Source of the DNA: Clostridiales bacterium
GTDB taxonomy: Bacteria; Bacillota; Clostridia; Christensenellales; Aristaeellaceae
Direction: 5' to 3'
Assembly (NCBI GenBank): GCA_022769795.1
Contig: JALEIQ010000262.1
Location: 1 to 41,236, forward strand
Length of the DNA: 41,236 nt
Numbering within the stretch: position 1 is the first letter of the stretch; every line of letters begins with the position of its first letter. The notes beneath the pieces were generated by a model that ran no database searches, was not told where the DNA came from, and worked only from the letters and a program-made list of their open reading frames with translations. Made by a program: the position numbers and the translations under genes. Shown piece by piece: positions 17,146-26,440 of this stretch.

Positions 17146-18896
17146 TGATGAAAACCGCATCCGCCCGCAAGGACACGCTTTTGCAGGTATTGCGCTATGT
17201 GGGGCGCTATAAGGGATATCTGGCCGCCTCCCTGGTTTTGTGCGTCATTACGGTGGCAAGCACGCTGTATGTGCCCATCCTCACCGGCAGCGCGGTGGAT
17301 TTGCTCATCGGCCCCGGCCAGGTCAATCTGGACGGGCTGTGGCCGTTGCTGATGAAAATCTGCGCGTTGGTGGCGATAACGGCGCTGGCCCAGTGGCTGA
17401 TGGGCCTATGCAACAACCGCATGACCTATGGCGCCGTGCGCGATATCCGCATGGACGCCTTCCGCCGTATCCAGCGGCTGCCGCTGTCCTACCTGGACCA
17501 GCAGCCCACGGGCGATCTGGTCAGCCGGGTTATCGCGGACGTGGATCAGTTCGCGGACGGCCTGCTGATGGGCTTTACGCAGCTGTTCACCGGCGTTTTG
17601 ACCATTTTGGGCACGCTGTTTTTCATGTTCTCGGTGAATGGGATTATCGCGGCGGCGGTGGTGGTCATCACGCCGCTGAGCCTGGTAGTGGCGGCCTTCA
17701 TCGCCCGCCGCACCTACAAGATGTTCACCCTGCAAACCCAAACGCGCGGCGAACAAACCGCCCTGATCGATGAAATGGTCACCCACCAGAAGGTGGTGCG
17801 CGCCTTTGGCATGGAGCGGGAAACCCAGCGCCGCTTTGAGGAAATCAACGGCAGGCTGGAAAAATGCAGCCTGCGCGCCATCTTCTATTCCTCGCTCACC
17901 AACCCGGCCACGCGCTTTGTAAACGCCATGGTGTACGCCTGCGTCGGCGTGGCTGGCGCGCTTGTGGCGGTGAGCACTGGAGGCATCACGGTAGGCCAGC
18001 TTTCCGCGTTTTTGAGCTATGCCAACCAATACACCAAGCCGTTCAACGAAATTTCCGGCGTGGTAACGGAATTGCAGGGCGCGCTGGCCTGCGCCGGGCG
18101 CGTGTTCGACCTCATCAATCAGCCCGCCGAAACGCCCGACGCGCCGGACGAGCTTAAACGCGTGGACGGCTCGGTAACGCTTGAGGACGTGTGCTTCTCC
18201 TACACGCCGGATCGCAAGCTGATCGAGCACTTCAACCTGAAGGTAAGCCCCGGCCAGCGCATCGCCATCGTAGGCCCCACAGGGTGCGGCAAAACCACGC
18301 TCATCAACCTGCTCATGCGCTTTTACGATGTGGACGCGGGCGTTATTAAGGTAAGCGGCCAGCCCATCCGCGGCGTTACCCGCCACAGCCTTCGCAGCGC
18401 CTACGGCATGGTGTTACAGGATACATGGCTCAAGGCGGGCACCATCCGCGACAACATCAAAATGGGCCGAGAAAACGCCACCGACGAGGAAATCGTGGCC
18501 GCCGCGAAAGCCACGCACGCGCACAGCTTCATCAAGCGCCTGCCCGACGGCTATGATACCGTGATTACCGAGGATGGCGGCAGCCTGAGCCAGGGGCAAA
18601 AGCAGCTTTTGTGCATTACGCGTGTAATGCTGTGCCTGCCGCCCATGCTCATTTTGGACGAGGCTACCTCCTCCATCGACACGCGCACGGAGCAGCGCAT
18701 CCAGCGCGCCTTTGAAAAGCTGATGACGGGCCGTACCAGCTTCATCGTGGCGCACCGCCTGTCCACCATCCAAACGGCGGATGTGATTTTGGTGATGAAC
18801 CAGGGCAACGTGATCGAGCAGGGCACGCACGAGGAGCTGCTCAACCGCGGCGGCTTCTACGCCAAGCTGTACCAAAGCCAGTTTCAGCAGGCGTAG
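17142..18896 (+). CDS. ABC exporter half-transporter, permease + ATPase, canonical-site subunit
   Basis: Walker A GPTGCGKTT, SLSQGQKQLL, LILDEATSSID; start overlaps the previous stop (gtgatgatg). Confidence 0.94.
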   Translation: MMMKTASARKDTLLQVLRYVGRYKGYLAASLVLCVITVASTLYVPILTGSAVDLLIGPGQVNLDGLWPLLMKICALVAITALAQWLMGLCNNRMTYGAVRDIRMDAFRRIQRLPLSYLDQQPTGDLVSRVIADVDQFADGLLMGFTQLFTGVLTILGTLFFMFSVNGIIAAAVVVITPLSLVVAAFIARRTYKMFTLQTQTRGEQTALIDEMVTHQKVVRAFGMERETQRRFEEINGRLEKCSLRAIFYSSLTNPATRFVNAMVYACVGVAGALVAVSTGGITVGQLSAFLSYANQYTKPFNEISGVVTELQGALACAGRVFDLINQPAETPDAPDELKRVDGSVTLEDVCFSYTPDRKLIEHFNLKVSPGQRIAIVGPTGCGKTTLINLLMRFYDVDAGVIKVSGQPIRGVTRHSLRSAYGMVLQDTWLKAGTIRDNIKMGRENATDEEIVAAAKATHAHSFIKRLPDGYDTVITEDGGSLSQGQKQLLCITRVMLCLPPMLILDEATSSIDTRTEQRIQRAFEKLMTGRTSFIVAHRLSTIQTADVILVMNQGNVIEQGTHEELLNRGGFYAKLYQSQFQQA

Positions 18897-18948
18897 CGGT
18901 TCGGTTCCCATGTGGGCTTTATGCCGTTTTTCCCAATAAAAACCGAAC

Positions 18949-18988
18949 GCCCGCTTATGGTTTGCCAACCGGCAAGCCGTAAGCGGGC
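18949..18988 (+). terminator. Terminator hairpin downstream of the ABC exporter pair
   Basis: gcccgctta ... taagcgggc then tgtttg. Confidence 0.6.
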
Positions 18989-19026
18989 TGTTTGTATGCT
19001 TTCCTTCGCTGCGCCTTCTCCGCCTT

Positions 19027-19590
19027 TTATTCCTTCTCCTCGAGCAGTTTGGCCACGATGGGCGCAAGCTGGCGTATCTCCGCGCCGTCCTGCCGTATCC
19101 AGGCGGTCAGCATCGCTCCATGAATCAGCTCAAACAGGAGCTGCGCCTTCACATGAACAGCGGGCTGGCGGTAACCAAAGCTCATTAAAATGCTCTCATA
19201 CAGCTGCTGCCAGGCAGTATAAATACGCTTGCAGGCCTCATGAACGCTGGGGTCAAGGTAAACGGATTCAATGGCGATCATCGCCACAAAGTGTGAGGCA
19301 TAATGCTTTCCCTGCTCCACGCCGTCCGCGTGGGAAAGCAGCATCCGCTCAAAGGCGGCGGGCGCGGTGCTTTCCTGGGACAGGTGATAACGGATGCCGC
19401 CCTCCATATGGTGAAACGCGCGATCCAGCGTTTCCCGAATCAGTTGCAGCTTTCCATCAGGAAAGTAGTAATAAAAGCTGCCCTTGGGAATGCCGCACGC
19501 CTTGAGCAGCTCCGTTAGGCCCATGCCATAATAGCCTTTTTCCGAAAACAGCCGTTCTGCCTCCGCCAGAATTTTCTCCCTCTTGTTCAT
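19027..19590 (-). CDS. TetR/AcrR family transcriptional regulator
   Basis: KREKILAEAERLFSEKGYYGMGLTELLKACGIPKGSFYYYFPDGKLQLIRETLD. Confidence 0.93.
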   Translation of the reverse strand: MNKREKILAEAERLFSEKGYYGMGLTELLKACGIPKGSFYYYFPDGKLQLIRETLDRAFHHMEGGIRYHLSQESTAPAAFERMLLSHADGVEQGKHYASHFVAMIAIESVYLDPSVHEACKRIYTAWQQLYESILMSFGYRQPAVHVKAQLLFELIHGAMLTAWIRQDGAEIRQLAPIVAKLLEEKE

Positions 19591-19653
19591 ACCTTACCTC
19601 AACCATTTTTATCGCTCCACAGGGAAAAATTTGCGGGCGAAAATTCTGTTATC

Positions 19654-19689
19654 ATTATACGGTGCAATCCTGATATGTGTCAAGGATTG
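19654..19689 (-). promoter_or_regulatory. Consensus promoter TTGACA-N18-TATAAT of the TetR gene overlapped by a 25-bp inverted repeat
   Basis: TGTCAA 19678-19683 and ATTATA 19654-19659 on plus; CAATCCT-gatatgtgtca-AGGATTG at 19665-19689. Confidence 0.7.
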
Positions 19690-19695
19690 AAAAAA

Positions 19696-19727
19696 GCCGC
19701 CGGGGCCATTAGGCAGGCCACGGCGGC
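19696..19727 (-). terminator. Terminator of the flavoprotein reductase gene
   Basis: Minus strand gccgccgtggcc-tgcctaat-ggccccggcggc followed by TTTTTT. Confidence 0.8.
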
Positions 19728-19736
19728 ATGATTCTA

Positions 19737-21494
19737 TTATTCCGTCACAGAGTCAACCGCCATCAGGCCCGCGGTATGGCCGGACGCGACAGCCCAGCCA
19801 AAGAGCGTCGCGGACATATACACGTCGCCCTCCAGGCCGCCTACGCACTCACCGGCGGCATATAGGCCCTCAATGGGCTCCTGCGCCTTGGTAAGCACCT
19901 GCATTTCATCATTGATGTGCAGGCCGCCCAGGGTCGCATAGTAGCGCACAAAGATTTGCAGTCCGTAGTAGGGGCCTTCTTCGCTGATTGGAGCGTTTAG
20001 CGTGCGGCCAAACGAATCCGCTTCGCCGGATGCGTAGGCCTTGTTGAATTCCTCCACGGAAGCCCTCAAGGCCCCGGCAGGAACGTTCAGCTTCTCCGCC
20101 AGCGCCTCAAGGCTCTCTCCCTTTTTATATACCGGATCGCCGCTGTAATCGTCGCTGATCCACAGCTCCACATCCCCGGCGGTATACATGCTGCTGTTGG
20201 CCTCGTTCAGCGCGTCAAAGGAGGTTTGATCCATGATTATGTACTGGCGCTCATTCTTCTTCAGCGCCTGGGTATTGTCCCACGCCTTGCCAACCTCGTT
20301 CAGGAAGCGCACGCCGTCCTGATTGACCATAAAGCTGCCGTCATACTGGTAACCGGGGCCGCCGCCAATACCGCGGCCATTGCCATCCGGAAAGCGCATG
20401 GAATGGGGCTGCATATTCACATACTGCATGTTAATCAGTTCGGCATCCAGCTTTTCCGTCATCTTAATGGCGTCGCCCTGGGCTCCGGCATGACCGGCGT
20501 ACACATAATCATCATAGTTGTCGGGGGGCAGCAAATCCTTGTTGGCTCCAAATCCGCCGCTGGCCAGAATAACGGCCTTGGCCTGGATAGTGTAAGCCTT
20601 GTCGCTGCTTTCAGCCTTGACGCCCACAACCCTGCCGCCGTCCACCAGCAGCTCGGTTGCGGGCGTTGCGGTCATCAATGTTCCTCCTGCGGCCAGAAAG
20701 CTGTCGTTCAGGCTCTTGCACACGCCAGCGCCACGCCCCTCGCCGGAGTAGTTGCGCACGGGCTTCCCGGTGCGCTTGTAGGGAACCGCCGCGCCCTTCT
20801 CGTCCACCAGCCAGTCAAAAGAAGGCCCTATGATGCGGGAAAACAGCTCCACCGTGGCGCGGTCGTTCTTTCCATGGCCATTGGCCATCATATCCTCCAC
20901 CAGTTTTTCCGGTGAATCCTCATACCCGTCCTCCTTCTGCCATGCGGAACCCGTAGCAATCGTGCCGGCGCCCGCCGTGGCGCTTGCGCCGCCGATGAAG
21001 GGCGTTTTTTCCAGCAAGATAACGGATTTGCCTTCCTGCACAGCCGTCAGCGCCGCCGTCAGGCCCGCAGCGCCCGCGCCTACTACAACAATGTCCGTAC
21101 TCAAGGCTACTTCCTGCTTTTCCTCACTGGCAGCAACGGGGGCCGCCATCTTCTCCATGTCCGCGCCAGCCTGCTCCAGCGCGGCGGTTACGGCGGCCTT
21201 AAAGGCGGTTGAGGTCACTGTGGCTCCTGCAATATCATCTATACCGATGCTCTGGCTTTCCAGCACCGCATCCACAAGCAGGGGCAGCGCGGCCTCTCCA
21301 ATTCCCTCTGTTTCGGAATGAGAAGCAACGTTGATAGCGGTAATTTCGTTAGCGGTCACCGTCACTTCCAACTGAATATCGCCATGGAATCCCTTCGCAG
21401 CCGTGGTATATGTTCCCGCAGTCATCCCCTCCGCACACGCTGCCTGGGTAAAAAGCAGCAGAAGTGCCATAAACATTCCAAAGAACCGTTTCAT
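19737..21494 (-). CDS. Exported FAD-dependent reductase (fumarate/urocanate-reductase-like flavoprotein) with N-terminal FMN-binding domain
   Basis: Signal peptide MKRFFGMFMALLLLFTQAACA; FMN-attachment-like DDIAGATVTS; FAD motif VVVGAGAAGLTAALTA; C-terminal YYATLGGLHINDEMQVL...GLYAAGECVGGLEGD. Confidence 0.9.
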   Translation of the reverse strand: MKRFFGMFMALLLLFTQAACAEGMTAGTYTTAAKGFHGDIQLEVTVTANEITAINVASHSETEGIGEAALPLLVDAVLESQSIGIDDIAGATVTSTAFKAAVTAALEQAGADMEKMAAPVAASEEKQEVALSTDIVVVGAGAAGLTAALTAVQEGKSVILLEKTPFIGGASATAGAGTIATGSAWQKEDGYEDSPEKLVEDMMANGHGKNDRATVELFSRIIGPSFDWLVDEKGAAVPYKRTGKPVRNYSGEGRGAGVCKSLNDSFLAAGGTLMTATPATELLVDGGRVVGVKAESSDKAYTIQAKAVILASGGFGANKDLLPPDNYDDYVYAGHAGAQGDAIKMTEKLDAELINMQYVNMQPHSMRFPDGNGRGIGGGPGYQYDGSFMVNQDGVRFLNEVGKAWDNTQALKKNERQYIIMDQTSFDALNEANSSMYTAGDVELWISDDYSGDPVYKKGESLEALAEKLNVPAGALRASVEEFNKAYASGEADSFGRTLNAPISEEGPYYGLQIFVRYYATLGGLHINDEMQVLTKAQEPIEGLYAAGECVGGLEGDVYMSATLFGWAVASGHTAGLMAVDSVTE

Positions 21495-21513
21495 AAAAAT
21501 CCTCCCATTCCTT

Positions 21514-21564
21514 TATAGACGACCGGTCTATATATAAATATACTCAAAAAAATTGTCTTGTCAA
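21514..21564 (-). promoter_or_regulatory. Promoter (TTGACA-N16-TATATT) plus 19-bp TetR-type operator TATAGACGACCGGTCTATA at the start-site region
   Basis: TGTCAA 21559-21564, AATATA 21537-21542, operator 21514-21532 (7-bp perfect arms). Confidence 0.7.
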
Positions 21565-21600
21565 TAGCTGGCGAATACTTGCATCCAGCCGCCATTCTGG

Positions 21601-21629
21601 TTGACACCTTGCGCAAACTTTGCTATACT
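21601..21629 (+). promoter_or_regulatory. Promoter TTGACA-N17-TATACT for the DUF3795 gene
   Basis: Direct motif match 32 bp before ATG 21662. Confidence 0.75.
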
Positions 21630-21661
21630 CCGCCGGAGGATATCCCAAAGGAGGGAACGTC

Positions 21662-21931
21662 ATGATTGAAACCCGTTGCGGACTTTTATGCAGCGAATGC
21701 AAATACCGCGAGATTATGAAGTGCGAGGGCTGCCTAAAGATCAAAAAGCCCTATTGGGCCAAAAGCTGCCCCATCAAAAGCTGCTGCGAAAGCAAGGGCA
21801 AGGAGCATTGCGGCCAGTGCGACCGCTTCCCCTGCAAGCAACTGCACGAATTTGCCTATGACCCCGCCACGGATAGCGAGGGCACGCGCATTGAGCAGTG
21901 CGCCGACTGGCAGCAGAGCTTTCCGGGGTAA
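21662..21931 (+). CDS. DUF3795-type cysteine-rich protein
   Basis: MIETRCGLLCSECKYREIMKCEGCLKIKKPYWAKSCPIKSCCESKGKEHCGQCDRFPCKQL; SD aaaggaggg. Confidence 0.88.
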   Translation: MIETRCGLLCSECKYREIMKCEGCLKIKKPYWAKSCPIKSCCESKGKEHCGQCDRFPCKQLHEFAYDPATDSEGTRIEQCADWQQSFPG

Positions 21932-21941
21932 GAAGCCTTCC

Positions 21942-21985
21942 AAAAGCGGCGGCGTGAACCATTTCAAGTTCACGCCGCCGCTTTT
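21942..21985. terminator. Bidirectional terminator, perfect 18-bp stem
   Basis: aaaagcggcggcgtgaac-catttcaa-gttcacgccgccgctttt between convergent genes. Confidence 0.85.
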
Positions 21986-22015
21986 CGATATTTCGTTTGC
22001 CAGCTTCTTTCCTGC

Positions 22016-23383
22016 TCACATCAGCTTTTTCAGCCGCTTGAGCTTATCGCCGTAGGGCGGGTAGCGCAGCGATATATCCGGCCAGGCAAAGCGCGTAAGA
22101 ACGCTCTTTGGATGCGAAAAGGTTTCAAAGCTGTAGCGGCCATGGTAGCCGCCCATCCCGCTTTCCCCCACGCCGCCAAAGGGCATGTGCGTGGTGGCCA
22201 GATGAAGCACCGTGTCGTTTACGCAGCCGCCGCCGAAGCTGACCTCCTCAAGCACGCGCGCCCGCGTCTGAGCGCTTTGGGTAAACAGATACAGCGCCAG
22301 CGGCTTGGGCCGCTCCAGAATGCGCGCGATGGCCTCGTCCAGGCTGCGGTATGTCAGAATGGGCAAAAGCGGGCCAAAAATCTCCTCCTGCATGATGGGC
22401 TCGTCCCACGTCACATCCGTAAGCAGGGTGGGGGCAATGCGGCGCTCCCACACGTCAATCTGTCCGCCATGGCTGATAACCCCGCTTTGCATCAGCCCCA
22501 CCAGCCGTTCAAAGTGGCGTAGATTGATAATCTTTGGAAAATCAGGATTGCGAAGCGGCGCGCTGGTGTACATGGCGCGCACCTCTCCAATCAGCGCTTC
22601 CAAAAGCTGCTGTTCGCGGCTGTGATGCACCAGCACATAATCCGGCGCAACGCAGGTTTGCCCCGCGTTCAGGAATTTGCCCCAGGCAATCCGGCGAGCC
22701 GCCAGGGCGATATCCGCCGTTTCATCCACAATCACGGGGCTTTTCCCGCCCAATTCCAGGCTTACCGGCGTAAGATGCGCGGCTGCCTTCTGCATTACCA
22801 GCCTTCCTACAGCCGGGCTGCCTGTGAAGAAGATAAAATCGAACTTTTGCTCCAGCAGCCCGGCGTTTTCCTCCCGTCCGCCCTCCACGGCGGCAATATA
22901 GCGCGGCTCAAACAGCGCCTCCGCCATGTCCCTGAGCAGCCTTGAGGTGGCGGCGGAATAGGCCGAGGGCTTCACCACGGCGCAGTCGCCCGCGCAGATC
23001 GCGCCAATCAGCGGCGCGACCGTAAGCTGAAACGGGTAATTCCATGGCGACATAATCAGCGTAACGCCATAGGGCTCGCGGTAGATCCGGCAGCGGCCCG
23101 GAAGCTGGCCCATGGCGGTACGCGCGCGCCGGGGCCGCATCCAGCGCTTGAGATTGCGCTTTGCGTCCTGAAGCTCCTGCTTCACCATGGCGATCTCGGT
23201 CAGGTAGCCCTCGTAGGCGCTTTTGCCCAAATCCTCCGTCAGCGCCGAAAGAATCCTTTCCTCATTCGCCTCAATCCATGCGTCCAGCGCATTCAGCATG
23301 CGCATGCGAAAGGCGTATGGCTTCGTGGCCTGGGTAAGGAAATAGGCGCGCTGCGCGTTTACCATCGCCGTAAAATCCTGCAT
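22016..23383 (-). CDS. NAD(P)-dependent aldehyde dehydrogenase family protein
   Basis: MSPWNYPFQLTVAPLIGAICAGD, FFTGSPAVGRLVMQKAA, LELGGKSPVIV, NAGQTCVAPDYV, EEIFGPLLPIL. Confidence 0.95.
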   Translation of the reverse strand: MQDFTAMVNAQRAYFLTQATKPYAFRMRMLNALDAWIEANEERILSALTEDLGKSAYEGYLTEIAMVKQELQDAKRNLKRWMRPRRARTAMGQLPGRCRIYREPYGVTLIMSPWNYPFQLTVAPLIGAICAGDCAVVKPSAYSAATSRLLRDMAEALFEPRYIAAVEGGREENAGLLEQKFDFIFFTGSPAVGRLVMQKAAAHLTPVSLELGGKSPVIVDETADIALAARRIAWGKFLNAGQTCVAPDYVLVHHSREQQLLEALIGEVRAMYTSAPLRNPDFPKIINLRHFERLVGLMQSGVISHGGQIDVWERRIAPTLLTDVTWDEPIMQEEIFGPLLPILTYRSLDEAIARILERPKPLALYLFTQSAQTRARVLEEVSFGGGCVNDTVLHLATTHMPFGGVGESGMGGYHGRYSFETFSHPKSVLTRFAWPDISLRYPPYGDKLKRLKKLM

Positions 23384-23474
23384 AGGCTTTGCTCCTTTGC
23401 TTTGCTACTGGTATTGTAGCAGGGAAGCACACGGGTTTCAAGTACGGGTCAGCCGCGTTCCCATGGCCGCGCAT

Positions 23475-23503
23475 TTGACATCCGCGCCCTTCTATGCTAC
23501 ACT
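23475..23503 (+). promoter_or_regulatory. Promoter TTGACA-N17-TACACT upstream of a ~240-nt leader
   Basis: Direct motif match. Confidence 0.6.
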
Positions 23504-23748
23504 AATCCTACTCACCCAGATAAAGAAGGAGTGTGATATCGCCGTGGACGGCGATCCTGGCAACCTGATGACCCCGCTTTCTTTCCACGCGGGCGATTCT
23601 GTGCGTGTCCACGCTCCCTGTGTGTATGGCGGCTGTGCGGATGGCCGCCTGTTTGTCTATCCGCAAAAAACCAGCGCCACGCCGCGGTCCGCCTCAAATC
23701 GGGCGGGCTTGTTTGGCGTGGCTATTTTGTGAAGGAGGACCCCCAAGC

Positions 23749-24999
23749 ATGTCCACACAGGAAGCCCTTATGCAGATTGGGCTCATGATTGTATTGGTGG
23801 CGCTGTCCGCGTTCTTTTCCGCGACGGAAACCGCCTTTTCCTCTTTGAACCGTGCCAGGCTGAAAAGCCTGGCGGAGCACGGCAAAAAACGCGCCGCCGA
23901 CGCCCTTGCCCTGGAGGATCGCTACGATGAGCTGCTTTCCACCATTCTGGTGGGCAACAACATTGTAAACATCGCGCTGGCCTCCGTCGGCACGGTGGTG
24001 TTCGTCAGTTGGATTGGCAACGCGGGCGTGAGCGTGTCCACAGCCGTCATCACCGTTGTGGTGCTGATCTTTGGCGAGATATCGCCCAAAAGCCTGGCAA
24101 AGGAAGCGCCCGAGCGCTTCGCCATGGCCGTATGCCCCGTCGTGCGGGGGCTGATGACGGTGCTCAAGCCTGTCAACTGGCTGTTTTCCAAATGGAAGCT
24201 GCTTCTGCGCCGCATGTTTAGCGTGCAGGACGAGCCCTCCCTCACCCAGGACGAACTGCTCACCCTTGTGGAGGAGGCCGAGCAGGAGGGCGGCATGAAC
24301 GCCGATGAAAGCGAGCTGCTCAAAAGCGCCATCGAGTTCCACGACCTGGACGTGAGCGATATTCTCACCCCCCGCGTGCGGGTGGAGGGCGTGCCGCTGG
24401 AGAGCGCCCCCAAGGAGGCCGCCGACAGGTTTGAGGAAAGCGGATATTCGCGCCTGCCCGTATACGAGGAAACGCTGGATCACATTGTGGGCGTTATCCA
24501 CCAGAAGGACTTTTACAACCGCGTGCGCAAGGGCGGGGATTTCGGCATGGCGCAGATTATGAAAAAGCCCGTGTATGTAACCCCCTCCGCCAAAATCAGC
24601 GATACGCTGCGCCTTTTGCAGCGCACGCAGTCCCAAATGGCCGTGGTTGCGGATGAATACGGCGGCACCGTTGGCATCGTGACCATGGAGGACATTCTGG
24701 AGGAGCTTGTGGGCGAAATTTGGGACGAGCACGACGAGGTGGAGGAGCCCTTCCGTTTCATCAACGACGCTACCTGTCGCGCCCTTGGCTCGGCTGACCC
24801 CGAGGAGCTGTTTGAGCAGCTCAACATCGACGCGCAAACCGAGGCCAGCACCGTTGGCGGCTGGGTGATGGAAATGACCGAAAGCGTGCCCAAGCCCGGC
24901 GACAGCTTCGATTGCAGCGGCTGGCACGCCGTGGTGCTCAAAACCGACGGCCGCCATGTGCAGGAAATCGAGCTGCGCAAAGCCACTGTTTCCGCCTGA
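23749..24999 (+). CDS. Hemolysin/CorC-HlyC family membrane protein (CNNM + CBS + CorC_HlyC domains)
   Basis: [95 protein letters not shown]. Confidence 0.94.
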   Translation: MSTQEALMQIGLMIVLVALSAFFSATETAFSSLNRARLKSLAEHGKKRAADALALEDRYDELLSTILVGNNIVNIALASVGTVVFVSWIGNAGVSVSTAVITVVVLIFGEISPKSLAKEAPERFAMAVCPVVRGLMTVLKPVNWLFSKWKLLLRRMFSVQDEPSLTQDELLTLVEEAEQEGGMNADESELLKSAIEFHDLDVSDILTPRVRVEGVPLESAPKEAADRFEESGYSRLPVYEETLDHIVGVIHQKDFYNRVRKGGDFGMAQIMKKPVYVTPSAKISDTLRLLQRTQSQMAVVADEYGGTVGIVTMEDILEELVGEIWDEHDEVEEPFRFINDATCRALGSADPEELFEQLNIDAQTEASTVGGWVMEMTESVPKPGDSFDCSGWHAVVLKTDGRHVQEIELRKATVSA

Positions 25000-25042
25000 C
25001 GCAGTTTTCCCCATCGTTGCTTTAGAACAGGAAGGATTTGCT

Positions 25043-26440
25043 ATGCCAAAGCTTTGGGCCGGGCGCTTTGAAAAGCCCACAGACGCGCTTCTGGATGATT
25101 TTCAATCCTCAATCCCCTTCGATCAGCGGCTGATCGAGTGCGATATCACCGGTTCCATTGCCCATGCCACTATGCTGGGCGAGCAAAATATCATCCCCGC
25201 CGCCGACGCATCCGCCATTGTGGACGGTCTCAAGGGAATCCTGGCCGATTACCGGGCCGGAACCCTTGTGATTGACAAGGGCGCGGAGGATGTGCACATG
25301 TTTGTGGAGGCGCTGCTCACCCAGCGCATTGGCGAGGCGGGCAAGCGCCTGCACACGGGCCGCAGCCGCAACGACCAGGTGGCCCTGGATGTGCGCATGT
25401 ATGCCCGGGAGGCCTGCGCGCATGTAAACGCCCTGCTTAAAAGCCTTCTGGATCTGCTGCTTTCGCTTTCCAGGCAGCACCTGGATACCATTATGCCGGG
25501 CTATACGCACCTGCAAAAGGCCCAGCCCATTACGCTGGCCTTCCACCTCATGGCCTACGCGCAAATGTTCATGCGGGATATCAACCGCTTTGAGCACGCC
25601 TATGCCGAAGCGGACGTAATGCCCCTGGGCTCCGGCGCGCTGGCGGGCACCACCTATCCGCTCAACCGCGAGCGCGTACGCGAGCTGCTGGGCTTTTCCG
25701 ATGTGACGGATAACGCGCTGGACGGCGTGAGCGACCGCGACTTCCTGCTCAGCTTTCTTTCCGCGGCCAGCATTTGCATGATGCACCTGAGCCGTTTTTG
25801 CGAGGAGCTGATTTTGTGGAGCACCAACGAGTTTGGCACCGCCGTGATGGACGACGGCTTCGCCACGGGCTCCAGCATCATGCCGCAGAAAAAGAACCCG
25901 GACGCCTGCGAGCTCACGCGCGGCAAGACGGGCCGCGTTTACGGCGACCTGATGACCCTGCTTACCGTGATGAAGGGTCTTCCTTTGGCTTATAACAAGG
26001 ACATGCAGGAGGATAAGGAAGCCTTCTTTGACGCTTACGACACGCTGGTGAAATGCCTGCCCACCTTTACGGCCATGCTGCGCTCCACGGATTTCCGCCG
26101 CGAGGCCATGTATGCCAGCGCGGGCCTGGGCTTTACCAACGCGACCGATCTGGCCGATTACCTGGTGGGAAAGGGCGTGCCCTTCCGCGACGCGCACCAT
26201 GTAAGCGGCGTGCTGGTAGGCAAGTGCGTGCGCGAGGGACGCGCCCTCACCGATCTTACGCTGGACGAGCTGCGCGCCGCCCATCCCGCCTTTGACGCGG
26301 ACGTGTACGATGCCATCTCGCTGGAAGCGTGCGTAAGCCGCCGCAGCCTGCGCGGCGGCCCCGCGCCCGAAGCCGTGCGCCAGTCCATCAGCCGCGCGGA
26401 GGAATGGCTGAAGCAGCGCCGCGCCGGAGAACAGCCGTGA
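25043..26440 (+). CDS. argH: Argininosuccinate lyase
   Basis: MPKLWAGRFEKPTDALLDDFQSSI; TGRSRNDQVALDVRMY; GSSIMPQKKNPDACELTRGK. Confidence 0.97.
   Translation: MPKLWAGRFEKPTDALLDDFQSSIPFDQRLIECDITGSIAHATMLGEQNIIPAADASAIVDGLKGILADYRAGTLVIDKGAEDVHMFVEALLTQRIGEAGKRLHTGRSRNDQVALDVRMYAREACAHVNALLKSLLDLLLSLSRQHLDTIMPGYTHLQKAQPITLAFHLMAYAQMFMRDINRFEHAYAEADVMPLGSGALAGTTYPLNRERVRELLGFSDVTDNALDGVSDRDFLLSFLSAASICMMHLSRFCEELILWSTNEFGTAVMDDGFATGSSIMPQKKNPDACELTRGKTGRVYGDLMTLLTVMKGLPLAYNKDMQEDKEAFFDAYDTLVKCLPTFTAMLRSTDFRREAMYASAGLGFTNATDLADYLVGKGVPFRDAHHVSGVLVGKCVREGRALTDLTLDELRAAHPAFDADVYDAISLEACVSRRSLRGGPAPEAVRQSISRAEEWLKQRRAGEQP

Noticed and set aside
23510-23748. SAM-I or M-box riboswitch call, prompted by ctggcaacctg and the transporter context
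   Set aside because: Only a short GGCAACC-like fragment matches; the surrounding helices and kink-turn of known classes are not recognisable by eye.
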